From Branchiostoma floridae (Eukaryota; Chordata; Leptocardii; Amphioxiformes; Branchiostomatidae), in the NCBI RefSeq assembly GCF_000003815.2, contig NC_049984.1, forward strand, positions 14,051,664-14,115,663: a DNA stretch of 64,000 nucleotides, read 5' to 3'. The position numbers and the translations under genes are program-made. Below the pieces are notes generated by a model that was given only the letters and a program-made list of their open reading frames with translations, was not told the DNA's origin and did not search any database. Below are positions 46,663 to 57,699 of the stretch, piece after piece (position 1 is the first letter of the stretch; every line of letters starts with the position of its first letter).

Positions 46663-48200
46663 AAGGAAGACGTGCCAAAAGTGTGCCCAACACAGGTGAA
46701 AATAATGACTGGTCTGTGATTGGTCAAGCAATAAATCATCCGCAGGCATCATTGGCTGCGAATGGCGACTGGTCTGCGATTGGTCTAACAAGCCAGTAGT
46801 CTTCTATGTATACAGTATTTGCATCGCACCTGTTTACAAGCAATAAAATTTCTCTGACTTTGTTTCTCAGCAGCCTCTGTTTTTGAGTGTATGAATTATA
46901 TCATGCCATTTCAGTACAGGAGTGCCTGACACTGAATTGATTCGTATGCATTTCACTGTATTCTTGTAAAGAAGTCGTCTACAGATTAGAACTCAATATT
47001 TTTGCCGTTAATTGTGTAGAGGTTGTTTGTAGCCTTTTAAATCAGCAGTCCTTTGTAAATGTCCCTACCTAAGGCGTAGGCTGACACTAACACTAACACT
47101 AAAATACTAATGCAACATCTTTTTGTCCAAAAATAATAATAATCAGCTCAAATGCTTAGACAATGTTGTGCAAGTTGGCATTCTAATTATGCGAAATGGG
47201 AGCACATTTGCATACTTAATGCGAATATTCTATCATAGCAGTTTTTCAAAGTATATCTTGTCCCGCACATGATATGGTCTTGACATTTGGGTGGGAGATA
47301 GCTTTCAAAGCCATGATAAAATGAGGCAGGTTTGAACCCTAACATTTAATTTTGGAACTGCAGGGGCGTTTTTGTCAAGATATTCTAAAGACGATAACTG
47401 CAGAAAGGAACGACGGATTTCCATCAATTTAGGTATGCAGGTACAGTGGTGCCTAAGCAGTTGCACGAATTTTACGTAATATGCACGAATCACCATGTGA
47501 TACGCACGAACCTTATGCAAAACGGCGGCCGGTCGCTACGTTGGGAGAAGGCATGACTTTAAATTTGAGCGTTTCTATCCGAGATAGTTCTTAGGCATGG
47601 AATGGCCATATACTATCACAAAGACGTTTGCTTCATTTCGGCGCGTTTTTCCGTCGCCGATGATCGAAGCCTCTATCTTGAAAATCCCGCTCCGTCTGTC
47701 ACGTGACCCCGTCAGTGGTCGGGCGATTTTGCATATTAAGGTTCGCGCTTTTTACATAAGATTCCTGTGTTTCACATAAGATTTGTACGTTTTCGCATAG
47801 TGATTCGTGCGTTTTTGATAGAATTTCATGAAATTCGTACAAAAGCTTAGTCCCCACTGAGTTCGTGCATTGGCCAGTCCTCAATTTGATGACTGGCACT
47901 ACGCTTGACTAGGAATGACAAGTTAGGTGTGGCAAACATCACATACACACCTGCCCATGATATACGAACTGGATGGCAGAAAAGGTTACTCATGCCATTT
48001 GCAAACAGTTGTCCTGTCTAGGATCAATGAACTGTTTGTCGTCTACTGTTTACCTAACGTGGACATTCCAAACTGAGGAGTGGAACGTACGTCAATCTGT
48101 CGTCTTGTGCGTCAACAACAAATGTTTGCAACTGCCTTAAAACTTCGGGTAACCTTCTGATTATTCGGAGTGGTTTCGAGGTACAGAGGACTAGATTAGG
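46663..48200. other. Intergenic stretch
   Basis: No gene recognised. A CCAAT-containing 22-bp segment (GACTGGTCTGTGATTGGTCA) is repeated 60 bp apart at about 46706 and 46766. A CGCG-rich patch with ATGCACGAATCACCATGTGA-like repeats occurs around 47460-47860. The first coding exon of the secreted protein follows. Confidence 0.5.
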
Positions 48201-49588
48201 ATGTTGTTGTCCGGTTTTCTCCTGTGCCTTGGTGTTGTCGGGGCCCTGGGCCTGCCGACAGTCGTTCCAAACCGCCCAAGGCCTGTTGGAGGCGGCGGCG
48301 CCCAGGGTGTGCCCACGGGGATACCACATCAGCCGCCGTGCCAGGAGTCCCATGGTTCAGATGGATGCTGGAAGTACGGAGTGTTCTGTGTCGAGGGGGA
48401 AGCCATAGCCTGGGACGACTGGGAAGACTGTGAGTCAACACTGTTTTAATAACATGTTGAAAGGGGCTTCATATCAAGAACACATCCATGCTAACTGACG
48501 TTGCTCGTGTTCCAGTGCGATTTCAAAGTACGGTATAGTTTAGATCTTTCTCAACAATTTTATCTCACTAGGTAACAAGTGTTCATACCAGGGACAACTG
48601 TACGAGCCTGGGCAGACGTTCAGCACCGGAGCTGAGGAGTGTGTCTGTCCGGATGAGGATGGGGTGAACTATGGAGGAACGTACAGAGTACGTATAACAT
48701 AACGACACACAACGTAGGTCCAACAGAACTGTATGTAGTAACGATGCCAATGTGTTATATCTATAGTGTAAACAATTCCTGTAAAGCAAGAGTTAAAAGT
48801 AAATCATTATTTTGATTCACCTCATCGCCTACATGGTAGAAGCCATTTTTTTCTGACATCACGTAGCGTTACTCATTATATCATCAAGCTCAGAAATTGT
48901 CAACTTCGATTTATGTGAGTTTGGGGTTGACTCAGGCTTGATAAATGGGAGCCCAACATGAACATATTTGTAGCAATCCATGTGAGATTTTTGCAGCACA
49001 GACTTGTCCAGAGTGGGCGTTCTTGGTCATATGTTGAAACCGTATCTTCTGTATCAACGCCTTCATTACCCTTCCCCAGGAACCTGTCTGCACCCTGGTT
49101 GGACCAGTCCCCCCGACCCCCACACCTGTCGTGCCCACCACAGTGTCCAGCTGCCAGCCCTGGTCGCAGGCGTACGGCTGCTGGGTCATCGGGGGAGCAT
49201 GTGTGCACGGACAGGAGGTCATATGGACAGACTGGAGCAGATGTAAGTAGGCTGAGTAGGTAATGTGGTCAATACTGTAGATAACTACATTAAAGCAACA
49301 CAGTACACACCTGGAGTGCCAGGTAAGCATCACTTCCCTGCCCTCAGATGTGGCTGTTCTAGAATCAACGTCGATGGTATGATCCATCCTTCCTATCTGC
49401 CCTTAAAATATGTACCTTGTTTCCAACGTGTAACGTATTGCAAATTTACCTGACATATACGTGTTACGTTAGTGAATTCAGTACAAACCTAGTTTTTCCT
49501 CTTCCACACAGGTCCCAACTGGCTGAAGAAGAAGGTTGAAAGTAGAGGCTTCAAAATCAACAGCATTGAGACCTCAGAGATAAACTGA
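48201..49588 (+). CDS. Secreted cysteine-rich protein with duplicated module (4 exons, 194 aa)
   Basis: Exons are 48201-48429, 48572-48687, 49080-49242 and 49512-49588 (585 nt with stop). Residues 1-17 (MLLSGFLLCLGVVGALG) are a signal peptide. Two modules have identical spacing C-x8-C-W-x5-C-x7-W-x2-W-x2-C: Cys47, 56, 63, Trp71, 74, Cys77 and Cys140, 149, 156, Trp164, 167, Cys170. In both, the last cysteine codon is split by a phase-1 intron. Between them residues 80-119 look like a VWC-type segment (CSYQGQLYEPGQTF, then ECVCPDEDG) followed by a Pro/Thr hinge. The product is likely extracellular; a role in matrix or growth-factor binding is only suggested by the VWC likeness. ATTAAA occurs near 49808. 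Confidence 0.82.
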
Positions 49589-50709
49589 AGACAGCACATT
49601 TACGTCCTGGTGACACACATGTATTTACCGTTTCTATCTCGGGAAATAATAGACTAATACAGTGCAATGATGATGACAGTACAATTTTACAAATGCTGTT
49701 TATTGGTAAATAGAAGTGCAGTCAAAGCATTACAAACTCATAGCGCTTTAACGGCTCTGATACATGTATAAGTCAAAAGATAAAATTTATCATGATTTTT
49801 TAAAGAACATTAAACACGCTTTACAAAAACCTTGTTGCATTTGTTGAGGAAATGGCTAGTTTAGTGAGATAATGACTAGTAACATAACCAAGAATATAGT
49901 TTCAATGACTAATATGTCTCTGTATGATGTAGGAAAAATGTTACTTGAGTCATTTTTATTAATTTACGACAACCCGTCGGCCCTTTTCGGGCGAACCCAA
50001 TTCCTTTTCTGGTCTTCCCTGCACCCTTGCAGACAGCAGAAAAACGTAATAGTGACAAGCGGCGGGTCGTTGTGGATTTTATTTATCCGCCAGGACACTC
50101 TGCAAACAAAGCCATTCACAAGGACACCTTTTTAGGAAACCAAGAACGTTCCAATGACAAATATGTCTCTGTATGATGTAAACCGCATACTGCCGATTTG
50201 ATATGAAGACACACCCATTCTACATACACGGCATGTTACAATTTGTTATGTTTGTTTGGGACAGACTCAAGTTGTTTAGTTTACCACCTTTACTTGGTAG
50301 GTAAAAGGTGTGCCTGTGTGCATATTTACCCTGCTAAAAAGACCTCACTGTCCTCTGGTGGAGGTAACTTAAGATAGTGTCGAGCAAACACAATCCAGGC
50401 TAAGGCTTGTTGTGAAGACTAAACTACTACTGTATGTAGTGGGGATGGGAGTACCGATACAAACCCGTCTTTATTTGAACTTGTACAGAAAAATCAGTGG
50501 ACCGTATTTGGGACCGATTAGAAAATGAACATATACGGCAGGCGTTCACTTTTTTTTTAGATAAACAGGTGTAATGAAATAGGAAGAGCGAAGTAGAGTG
50601 TTCATAGTCATTTTCACCATGTTTCTACAGTCAAACATTACTAAAAAATAAAGGCAGATAGTATTTTTTTTACTTAAAGATGGGATTTCAAAACGCTAGT
50701 AGACGTAGG

Positions 50710-51077
50710 ATACCATGGTAGGTCTATTTAAAACACTTTCCACCAAGCCTAATTTTAAGACCAGACTTACGTGGGGTTCAGCTTGAAACACTCATAACTC
50801 GTAAACAAAGCAAGCAATCTATAGACGGATTTCAGTTATCAACTTCCCACCAAGAGACCTTTCAAATGATACAATGGTTGGCCTAATCTGAAACACTTTT
50901 TATCAACCTTAATTTTAGGTGGTGCTTAGTCGTGGTTAACTTTAAACACTCATAACTCGCCAACAACGCATGCAATCTGACAACGGATGTTAGTTATCAA
51001 CTTCCTACCAAGGGACCTTTCCAATGATACCATGGTTGGCCTATTTTGAAACACTTTTTTTCGTAACCTTAATTTTA
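50710..51077. repeat. Tandem repeat, about 158-bp period
   Basis: Units start at GATACCATGG or a variant at 50710, 50868 and 51026; the third is partial. Shared text includes GAAACACTTTTT and AACACTCATAACTCG. Confidence 0.7.
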
Positions 51078-52484
51078 GAAACAGAAATATATCATTCGGA
51101 CCATCTTTTCACTGTCTTTCGCATGCCCGTTATTCCTTTAATATTAAAGGTTCATTAATATCAACACTTGTCACACATGGTAATTAAAGCTAGGTTTTTG
51201 CCACCTGCGAAATGGGATGTACGAACGAATGATAGGTCTGATGGTGTTCATACTTTGCATGCCAATGCGCAGTGAAGGTATGAAAAAACTCTTCAGTAGA
51301 TCTGCCAGGAAGCTGTCCTTTTTTGCATAGTCCAACACATGTAATGTTAACGTTTAGTAACATGACAGGTATATTTACGGCTGTTGGTGTTTAACTTGCC
51401 TTTATCTAATCAATCTTAAAATCTGCTGAAATATTTCTCTGCCTTTAGTGGCTTAAAACGTACCTCTTAAACTTTCATTGAATATTAGTTTTTGAGCTGT
51501 GACAATAGATGTTGCATGGTAATCTTTTTATCTTCTTTTTTGACCTCGCAATTTATACTTTGGCATTCTATGGCATCTGTCTTTCGATATTTTTGTTGAA
51601 TTTACGGTCTATATTTGCTTATTTTACAACTGCTTTGCAATATTTACAGTATGGGTCAAATTTTTTTTCAAATTTATTAAACGGCCGAGAATTGATGCGC
51701 GGGCGGACATTGACTTATAATTTAATACGTGTAATGCGTTATTTCAAGAGCAGTACTTCAAAAAACCCCATGTTACCCTCTGTGTGTTTACGTCACCATT
51801 CAGCCGCCACCGAATACCTTCCCCAGACAGGATATACACATGCATCGCCATAAAATAGTGCGAGCAAAAAGGGAACGTGAAATTGATATGCTGTCACGTT
51901 TGATTCTTTTGCTTGTTCTTGACTTATTTGATCTTATGTTTTGTAATTTTTAATGATGTAAGCTGTATGTAAATCTTTAATTTAAAGTTTGGCGGCATTC
52001 CAGATGTTTACGCGCACTGATACAAGAGAAGTGTTTCTGTCCTGCTTGGAATCCAGTGCAGGGCGGCCATTGTGAGGTGAGGGTCGATATTTGTGTCAAC
52101 AAAGTTTGTCCTCTCATTGTGCCTCAAAAACATTCCCAGTCATCTTATTGTGTAACTGTTTCGGCGGTCAGTTGGTAAAAAAAAGTTTCCGGTGAGGAAA
52201 ACTTTTTCTGTGAGGGCCATAGCGGCCTGTTGTTGGAGAAATTTCTTTCGTTGAAAATGGCGTGGCGTGGTCGGTTGAAAATGGCGTGGCTTGGCGTGGT
52301 CGGGTCACAGGCGTTCTTTGTGTTTACTGTGTTAAATATAAACTGTGTTGGTCAGTGAAAAAGTTCTTGAGGCGGTACAAGTGTAACATACAGCTTTGTA
52401 CCTGCTGCCCAGAATGTATTCCTCAGTTTTCACACAAAGTTTCAGTGTGCGTTAACTAATAAGCCTTCTCACATTAGTTAGTAC

Positions 52485-52604
52485 GCATGTGCGGCGACAG
52501 GAATTCTAGGTAATATGTCAAAGGGTAAGGCACACAAAAAGTAAACAAAACCCGTCTGGACATTGTTATGTAAATCGAAACAATGGCGAAGACAAGGACT
52601 GTAC
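52485..52604. mobile_element. Palindromic miniature element, copy C, cut by gap
   Basis: CATGTGCGGCGACAGGAATT followed by TAATATGTCAAAGGGTAAGG is the left end of the same family as 13262-13460. The right end is missing in the N run. Confidence 0.65.
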
Positions 52605-52704
52605 NNNNNNNNNNNNNNNNNNNNNNNNNNNNNNNNNNNNNNNNNNNNNNNNNNNNNNNNNNNNNNNNNNNNNNNNNNNNNNNNNNNNNNNNNNNNNNNN
52701 NNNN
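52605..52704. other. Assembly gap (100 N)
   Basis: Exactly 100 N, a common placeholder for an unknown-length gap. It falls inside an inverted-repeat element, which is a likely cause of the failed join. Confidence 0.97.
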
Positions 52705-53660
52705 TATAGCGTTAGTAAAACTACGGTGACTATAAAATGGGAACTACGTTAGTTTGTAGAATTAGAACGAATAGAGTGCGTGTATGTGCATATATCATGC
52801 TCAAGTCACAACTGTTACAGAGAATATATGTATAATGTTTTAAGCTTCTTCGTTCTTTCTAATTCTGTGTTCTTGTCTGCTGAGATGTGCAATAATATGT
52901 GTATTTCACTCCCACAGGCCAACCAAGGATCAAATTATCCAGAGGAGTACAAGATGTCACATGGGTCTGGTGATCTTTGAAGTGACCAGCTTCAAGTGTG
53001 GAAATCGTATTGATACCTACAGCAGGATGCTAATACAAAACAACCAGCCCCTTGATGAGAGCAGCAGTACTAGTAGCTGTTGCAATATTATCATCCATAC
53101 ACCCAAACGTAAATGGGTAGCAGAGCAAAACTATTGGCAATGGCAGGACATCCAGATTACTCGGGTTCTGTTAGGCAGGTCTTTAAAGTATTACAGCTGT
53201 CAAGCCTCTTGGAAACCCAGACTTCGGGGACTGTGCCTCTGGTACAGTGGGGGCTTGTTCAGCTAAGTTAGATGGGTTTTCTGGATGTCAAGGCCACAAA
53301 TAATGTTTCGTTCCTTTTGCTCTTGTTCCTGATGGTACTTTTCCTCAGCCTGCATGGCCTAGAGACGATGCTGCTTAACTTCTGCTTATGTGGCCATTCT
53401 CCGCTTGTTTTCTTCCTTGTAGTTGTACACCTCATTCAGCAGCCACTTTCTCTGTAGTGTGGTCTGACTATGGTCTTGGATAGCAAGCTAAGAAAATCTG
53501 GTTTGGACAATAGTAACATCATATTACAGCTGGAGTGGTGACATCCAACCTTTTCTCCAAATAGATCGAAGTAGCACTTTGCGTAAACATGGACTAACAG
53601 GCTAATGTATCCATGGCCATATTGTCTGGCAGTGCATACATTACTGCTGACACAGATGAC
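52705..53660 (-). pseudogene. Decayed coding remnant, possibly transposon-derived
   Basis: On the minus strand, 53470-53270 reads as an alpha-helical, charged stretch (WLLNEVYNYKEENKRRMA, later EEKYHQEQEQKERN) broken by two in-frame stops. This resembles the coiled tail of Myb/SANT-type DNA-binding proteins of transposons, but the match is weak. The rest of the interval has no recognisable gene. Confidence 0.3.
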
Positions 53661-54078
53661 TCAAGTTTCAAACGGAAAGTAATTTGGCATTCTCCCATCG
53701 CCCTGACCAAGCTCGAAGGAGGGCAAGGTCGGGTCGCTCAGAATCTCTCGTGAACCGCTAGGATGTAGTGGATTCGATTCTTCTGGGTTAGGTACCCTCT
53801 CAGGTGCTGGGGTGTCTTGTATTGGGAGGAAGCACACTTTTCCCTCCATTTTGGGTCCACGAGGTACGCCGTCCTTGTCGGCTGTAGGGGTTTTGTCCTC
53901 CAATAGGGCTCGGGTATCTATTGATACATATGCTTGGAAAGTAAATATTTCAATGAATACCCGGAAATGACTCACCATAGGCTTAAAGAGCAACTGCTGG
54001 TGTAAGTCTACAAAGTACTTCGTTAGGCTGCATTATGTGAACCATGCTGTACTTGCAGACGGCAAGTTCTGGTCCAAT
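53661..54078 (-). pseudogene. Possible terminal exon(s), unassigned
   Basis: A minus-strand open stretch (53957-53661) begins after an acceptor-like TACTTTCCAAG and encodes AYVSIDTRALLEDKTPTADK and onward to FPFET and a TGA. Upstream, after TTTTTTATTTTCCAG, another exon-like piece starts NYIGPELAVCKYSMVHIMQP but ends at a stop. The two pieces are not in one frame. Base use is coding-like, but I cannot name the family. Confidence 0.3.
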
Positions 54079-54079
54079 G

Positions 54080-55620
54080 TAGTTCTGGAAAATAAAAAAA
54101 TCAGCAACACGTGTTATGTTATTTTGTAGCTCAAGCTGCTGAAGACTTCCTTATATGTGTTCCCCTTCCCATGATGCGAAAACATTTGACTTATCTTCCT
54201 TATTCTTTCTAGTAGATGTAATTTTGTTAAAGACCAACCCCGTACTATAAAACCACCCAATAAATTCGGCTAACGTAAACTACTAGAGCTCAGTCTTCTG
54301 TTCACTGTGGTGGAGTTCACATCAGGTAAGGCTGGCTGAGACGGCTGACCAACACAAGTTTATTTTCAATTCAATTTTGATATTAGGATACTACATTAGG
54401 TATTAAAGTATGATTATACATAAAGCTTTACCTAACCCAGAATATAAAGTAATGAAAATGCTGGCTTGTCTTACTCTGGTACTGTGAGACATACCTGACA
54501 GTTACATGTACAGTCTACATAGCCCCTGTTGGTACACTTACAAACAGACACCACATTATTAGCCATATTTCTAGACACATAAATATCAGAGCTAATTCAG
54601 TTATAAGGAAGATTTTCAAGTTGTAATCATGTGTAGATACAAAAAGACATTTTGATACAAAGTTGGCAGAGCAGACTTGAAAGTTTCAATTTGAACACAA
54701 GGTTGGTTTCCCAAAATTTGAAAGTTGCTGTTATTAGGACCTCGATTATGTAACTTTGTTACAGCTATCTGGATCATTCTGCAGGGTTTGATAGTGTTTC
54801 CTTGAAAACCAGTAGAGAAAAATATTTGAATTTTTGACCAGTATTTTATGCTAATCTGTCCCTGCCTTTGTTTCCAGTGTGTAGACAGTCTGAGATTTTT
54901 ATTAGTTTATGTATTTATAGGGGTCAATTCACCCCTCTAGCTGCTGGGATGGTCACAGTAGGGAGTACTTCCTTAGTGCTGTGCCCAGGGCACTCCTGTT
55001 TGGTCTTTAAGTAATGATAAGTATGACAATAAACTATATTCAGAAAAAAAACTAGTGCAAGATTCTAATTGTCTAAAACAGATGTCTTTTAAAACAGACG
55101 AGCCTTCCGGCCTTTGAAGATATGCAAGCAATGGCCCTGATTGAATTATGTGAGCAGCATTGTAGGGGCCCTGGGTCAGAAATAAAGCGAACTGGATGAC
55201 CTGTTGACATATCTGCCTGAAGGAATAGATGAACGATACTAAAAGATTGCCGTTGGCCTTTCCACGAATGCTAATTCATTCTACTAGAATTTTATGCACC
55301 CTAGTAGAAGGCATTGCTCAAGATCAGACAGGCTGCTGTGCTTCGGTTTGCCAGGGGCGAGGGCTCTGTTCAATCACTTGCAAACTTGTTTGTGCACATG
55401 CGGTTGTGTGTCTAGGTTTTGGTTGTTTGGTGCTTCAGATTGTTACAGTCCTTATAAAATTGCAAAGGGGCGGTGTATGCCACGTCACTTCTGTAACATG
55501 CACATTTTAAAATGTTGCAGTGCTTCTTGTCCTGGCCTCTTTTTTTTCCATATGAGTGTGAAATCAAAAACTTAGCTGCAAGGCAAACATTGCTTTCTGC
55601 ATTTTCTGTGGACAACCAGC
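54080..55620. other. Intergenic, no gene recognised
   Basis: AT-rich sequence with AATAAA-like signals. The short open frames on both strands near 55230-55600 have no conserved motif. Confidence 0.45.
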
Positions 55621-55629
55621 TTCTTCCTC

Positions 55630-56640
55630 TCATTTTTCTGCATGTCGCTTTTACTATCGATAGGAATAGTTGTGCTTCTCAGCATGCTCCAGTCCCTTTC
55701 GGGTAGCACATTGACCTGCGCTCCCGTATCCAACTTGCACTTGAGGCTTTCTCTGGCTCCGGCGATGGAGGTCGACGAAAGCCTGGTCTCCCTCGACTTT
55801 TTGCTTGTACACCGTCTCTATGTGGAAGTCTTGGAATTCTTCCTCTGGAGACCTAACTTCGTTCACACTCTTCGCTCGGCACACAGCAGCGAAGTGGTTC
55901 CTTTTTCCGCACTTTCTGCATTCTTTTCCGTTTGCAGGACACCTGTCTGCTGTGTTGTGGCCTTTGCCACATCTTCCACATGTGTTGGTTGGCCTCGTGT
56001 ACTTGGGCTTTCCTCTCCCGCCACTCCCCGTTGCTCTAGTTTTTCTGAAAGGTCTGGGCGGGACGTAGCGTGCTCTGTGTTGAGTCTGAACTCCATGCAC
56101 GTCGTTGCTGGGAACTGGTTGGGCGATCGATTTCAAAGTTGATTGGTCGGACTCATAGGTCCTGGACACCCGTATGGCCTCATCCAACTTTAGTTCAGAT
56201 CCTTTGCCGATCAGTTTCTTTCTAACTTCGTTTGAGTTGGTCCCAAACACTAACCGGTCTAATACCATTTCGTTGGTATCCTTGAAATTACAATCTTTCG
56301 CTAGATTGATTAATGCTCTAATAAACTGTTCCACTGGCTCGTTCGCGCCTTGGGTTCTGTTGTGGAATTTGTATCTTGCCAGCACCTGGTTTGACTTTGG
56401 CTTGACATACGTTGCAAATTTGTCGTAGTACGTTTTCAGTTTTTTCTGGTCGTCGTTGTCCCCGAACGCAAACGTGTTCAATATGTCTCTGCCGGATTCA
56501 TTGATCCAGATCTTCAAGAACGAGACCTTGACGACTTCGTCCTTGTCTTTTAACGGACCGGAGAACATGAGCTCTGCATGTTCCTTAAATCTCTTCCATG
56601 CCTCATCTAGAGCAAGGGATACCTGAGAAGCAAAAACTCC
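55630..56640 (-). mobile_element. gag: Ty3/gypsy retrotransposon gag and first half of protease (inverted segment)
   Basis: The minus-strand frame from about 56640 to 55654 is a Ty3/gypsy-type gag. A capsid-like helical region (DEAWKRFKEHAELMF, then INESGRDILNTF) is followed by a basic linker and two CCHC-type knuckles (CGRCGKGHNTADRC and CRKCGKRNHFAAVC). Near 55738-55699 the retropepsin active site LDTGAQVNVLP is readable one frame away from gag, so either a frameshift joins gag to pol or the copy is mutated. No LTR is seen. The rest of the protease and the reverse transcriptase lie on the other strand, starting where this block ends. Confidence 0.85.
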
Positions 56641-57298
56641 AGCCTTGAGCCGACAAAAACTCGTTTGTTTGGCTACGGAAACACTCCTTTAGAAGTAAAA
56701 GGAAAGTGCAGCCTACGATGCAACTACCAGGGAAGATCCGGAACGATGGATTTCTTTGTGGTAAAAGCCAATGCGACTCCGGTCCTGAGTTTAAATGCAT
56801 GTCTGTCCCTAAAACTGATCCAGCTTGTACTCACCGTTAAGTCAAGCGAGACAGCGGAAAGCATCAAGCAAGAGTACAGCGACGTGTTCCAGGGGATAGG
56901 ACGACTCCCTGGCGAGTACAGAATTCAAGTGGACCCAAATGTAGAACCGGTAGTCCACGCACCGAGAAAGTTCCCAGTATCACTGAGGGAGCCTTTGAAG
57001 AAAGAACTCGATCGCATGGAATCTCTAGGGGTCATACAGAAGGTAGATGAACCCACCGAATGGGTAAACTCACTAGTTGTAGTAGAGAAGCCCAAGTCAG
57101 GGAAGTTGAGGATATGTCTAGATCCACGGGATCTGAACAAGGCTATAAAGCGCGAACATTACCAGCTTCCAACGCTGGAGGACATCTCCACGCGTCTCGC
57201 AGGGTCAAAGTACTTTGCTGTAGTGGATGCGAGATCCGGCTACTGGCAGATTTGTTTGGACGAGGAGAGTTCCAAACTGACCACATTCAACAGGAATA
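56640..57298 (+). mobile_element. pol: Ty3/gypsy protease end and reverse transcriptase (truncated)
   Basis: The plus-strand frame encodes the second half of a retropepsin (LFGYGNTPLEVKG), a spacer, then the reverse-transcriptase fingers and first palm motifs: a gypsy-type lead-in (GEYRIQVDPNVEPV), GVIQKVDEPTEWVNSLVVV, GKLRICLDPRDLNKAI and VVDARSGYWQI with the catalytic Asp of motif A. Homology ends at LTTFN near 57298, before the YxDD motif, RNase H and integrase. The element is therefore dead. Confidence 0.88.
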
Positions 57299-57690
57299 AC
57301 AGCTTGATTTTGGTCATGGACGACCAAAACTGTTGGCGCAGTATGGGCTGTGATTGATATTGGCGTAACACTTAACATGGGCATTCCTTGAATGTTCAAA
57401 AATTTGGTAGTTGTAGTGTGCAGAAAGGCATCCCCAATTGCCAGATCATAAGTTCCACTCTGGCTGATCTGCTCAACCATTTTAAAATAATCGTCAACAC
57501 TGAGACTTATAGCTCGTATATGTTGCACAATTATCTAGAAATTCCTGCAGCACTTTACGTTTACAATGACATCCTCCACTACGTCTGGATTGATTCCAAG
57601 ATTTTCCACGCCTTTCAACTGAATTTTATGGATTTTTTAACTGCTCTGATTAAGCAGTTTCCATCAGGGACGCACAGACTGTCTATTGAA
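57299..57690 (-). pseudogene. Degenerate OTU-like protease fragment
   Basis: On the minus strand near 57666-57640 the sequence reads PDGNCLIRAV, the catalytic Asp-Gly-Asn-Cys signature of OTU cysteine proteases. About 150 bases on, in a shifted frame, VDDYFKMVEQISQSGTYDLA resembles the OTU region in which a W/Y-G precedes the helix. Frameshifts and stops separate these, so it is a relic. OTU domains occur in several transposable elements. It abuts the truncated reverse transcriptase. Confidence 0.45.
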
Positions 57691-57699
57691 ATCCCAGGA

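Larger units (their letters stand above)
49589..52604. other. Repeat-rich intergenic region
   Basis: No gene recognised. It holds a 40-bp direct repeat (AATATGTCTCTGTATGATGT at 49911 and 50160) bracketing 250 bp, a diverged copy of the 10697-11563 TIR family (about 50440-51712), and inside it a 158-bp tandem repeat (50710-51077). Confidence 0.55.

Noticed and set aside
48900-49387. Minus-strand open frames of 102-151 codons over the secreted-protein exon
   Set aside because: Antisense to exon 3, whose sense frame has the signal-peptide-linked cysteine module.
50440-51853. Possible gene at 51.5-51.85 kb (114-codon frame)
   Set aside because: The start overlaps the interior of a known TIR family in this window and the rest lacks splice sites or motifs.
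55642-56428. Plus-strand open frames of 84-166 codons opposite gag
   Set aside because: They are shadows of the minus-strand gag frame with zinc knuckles.
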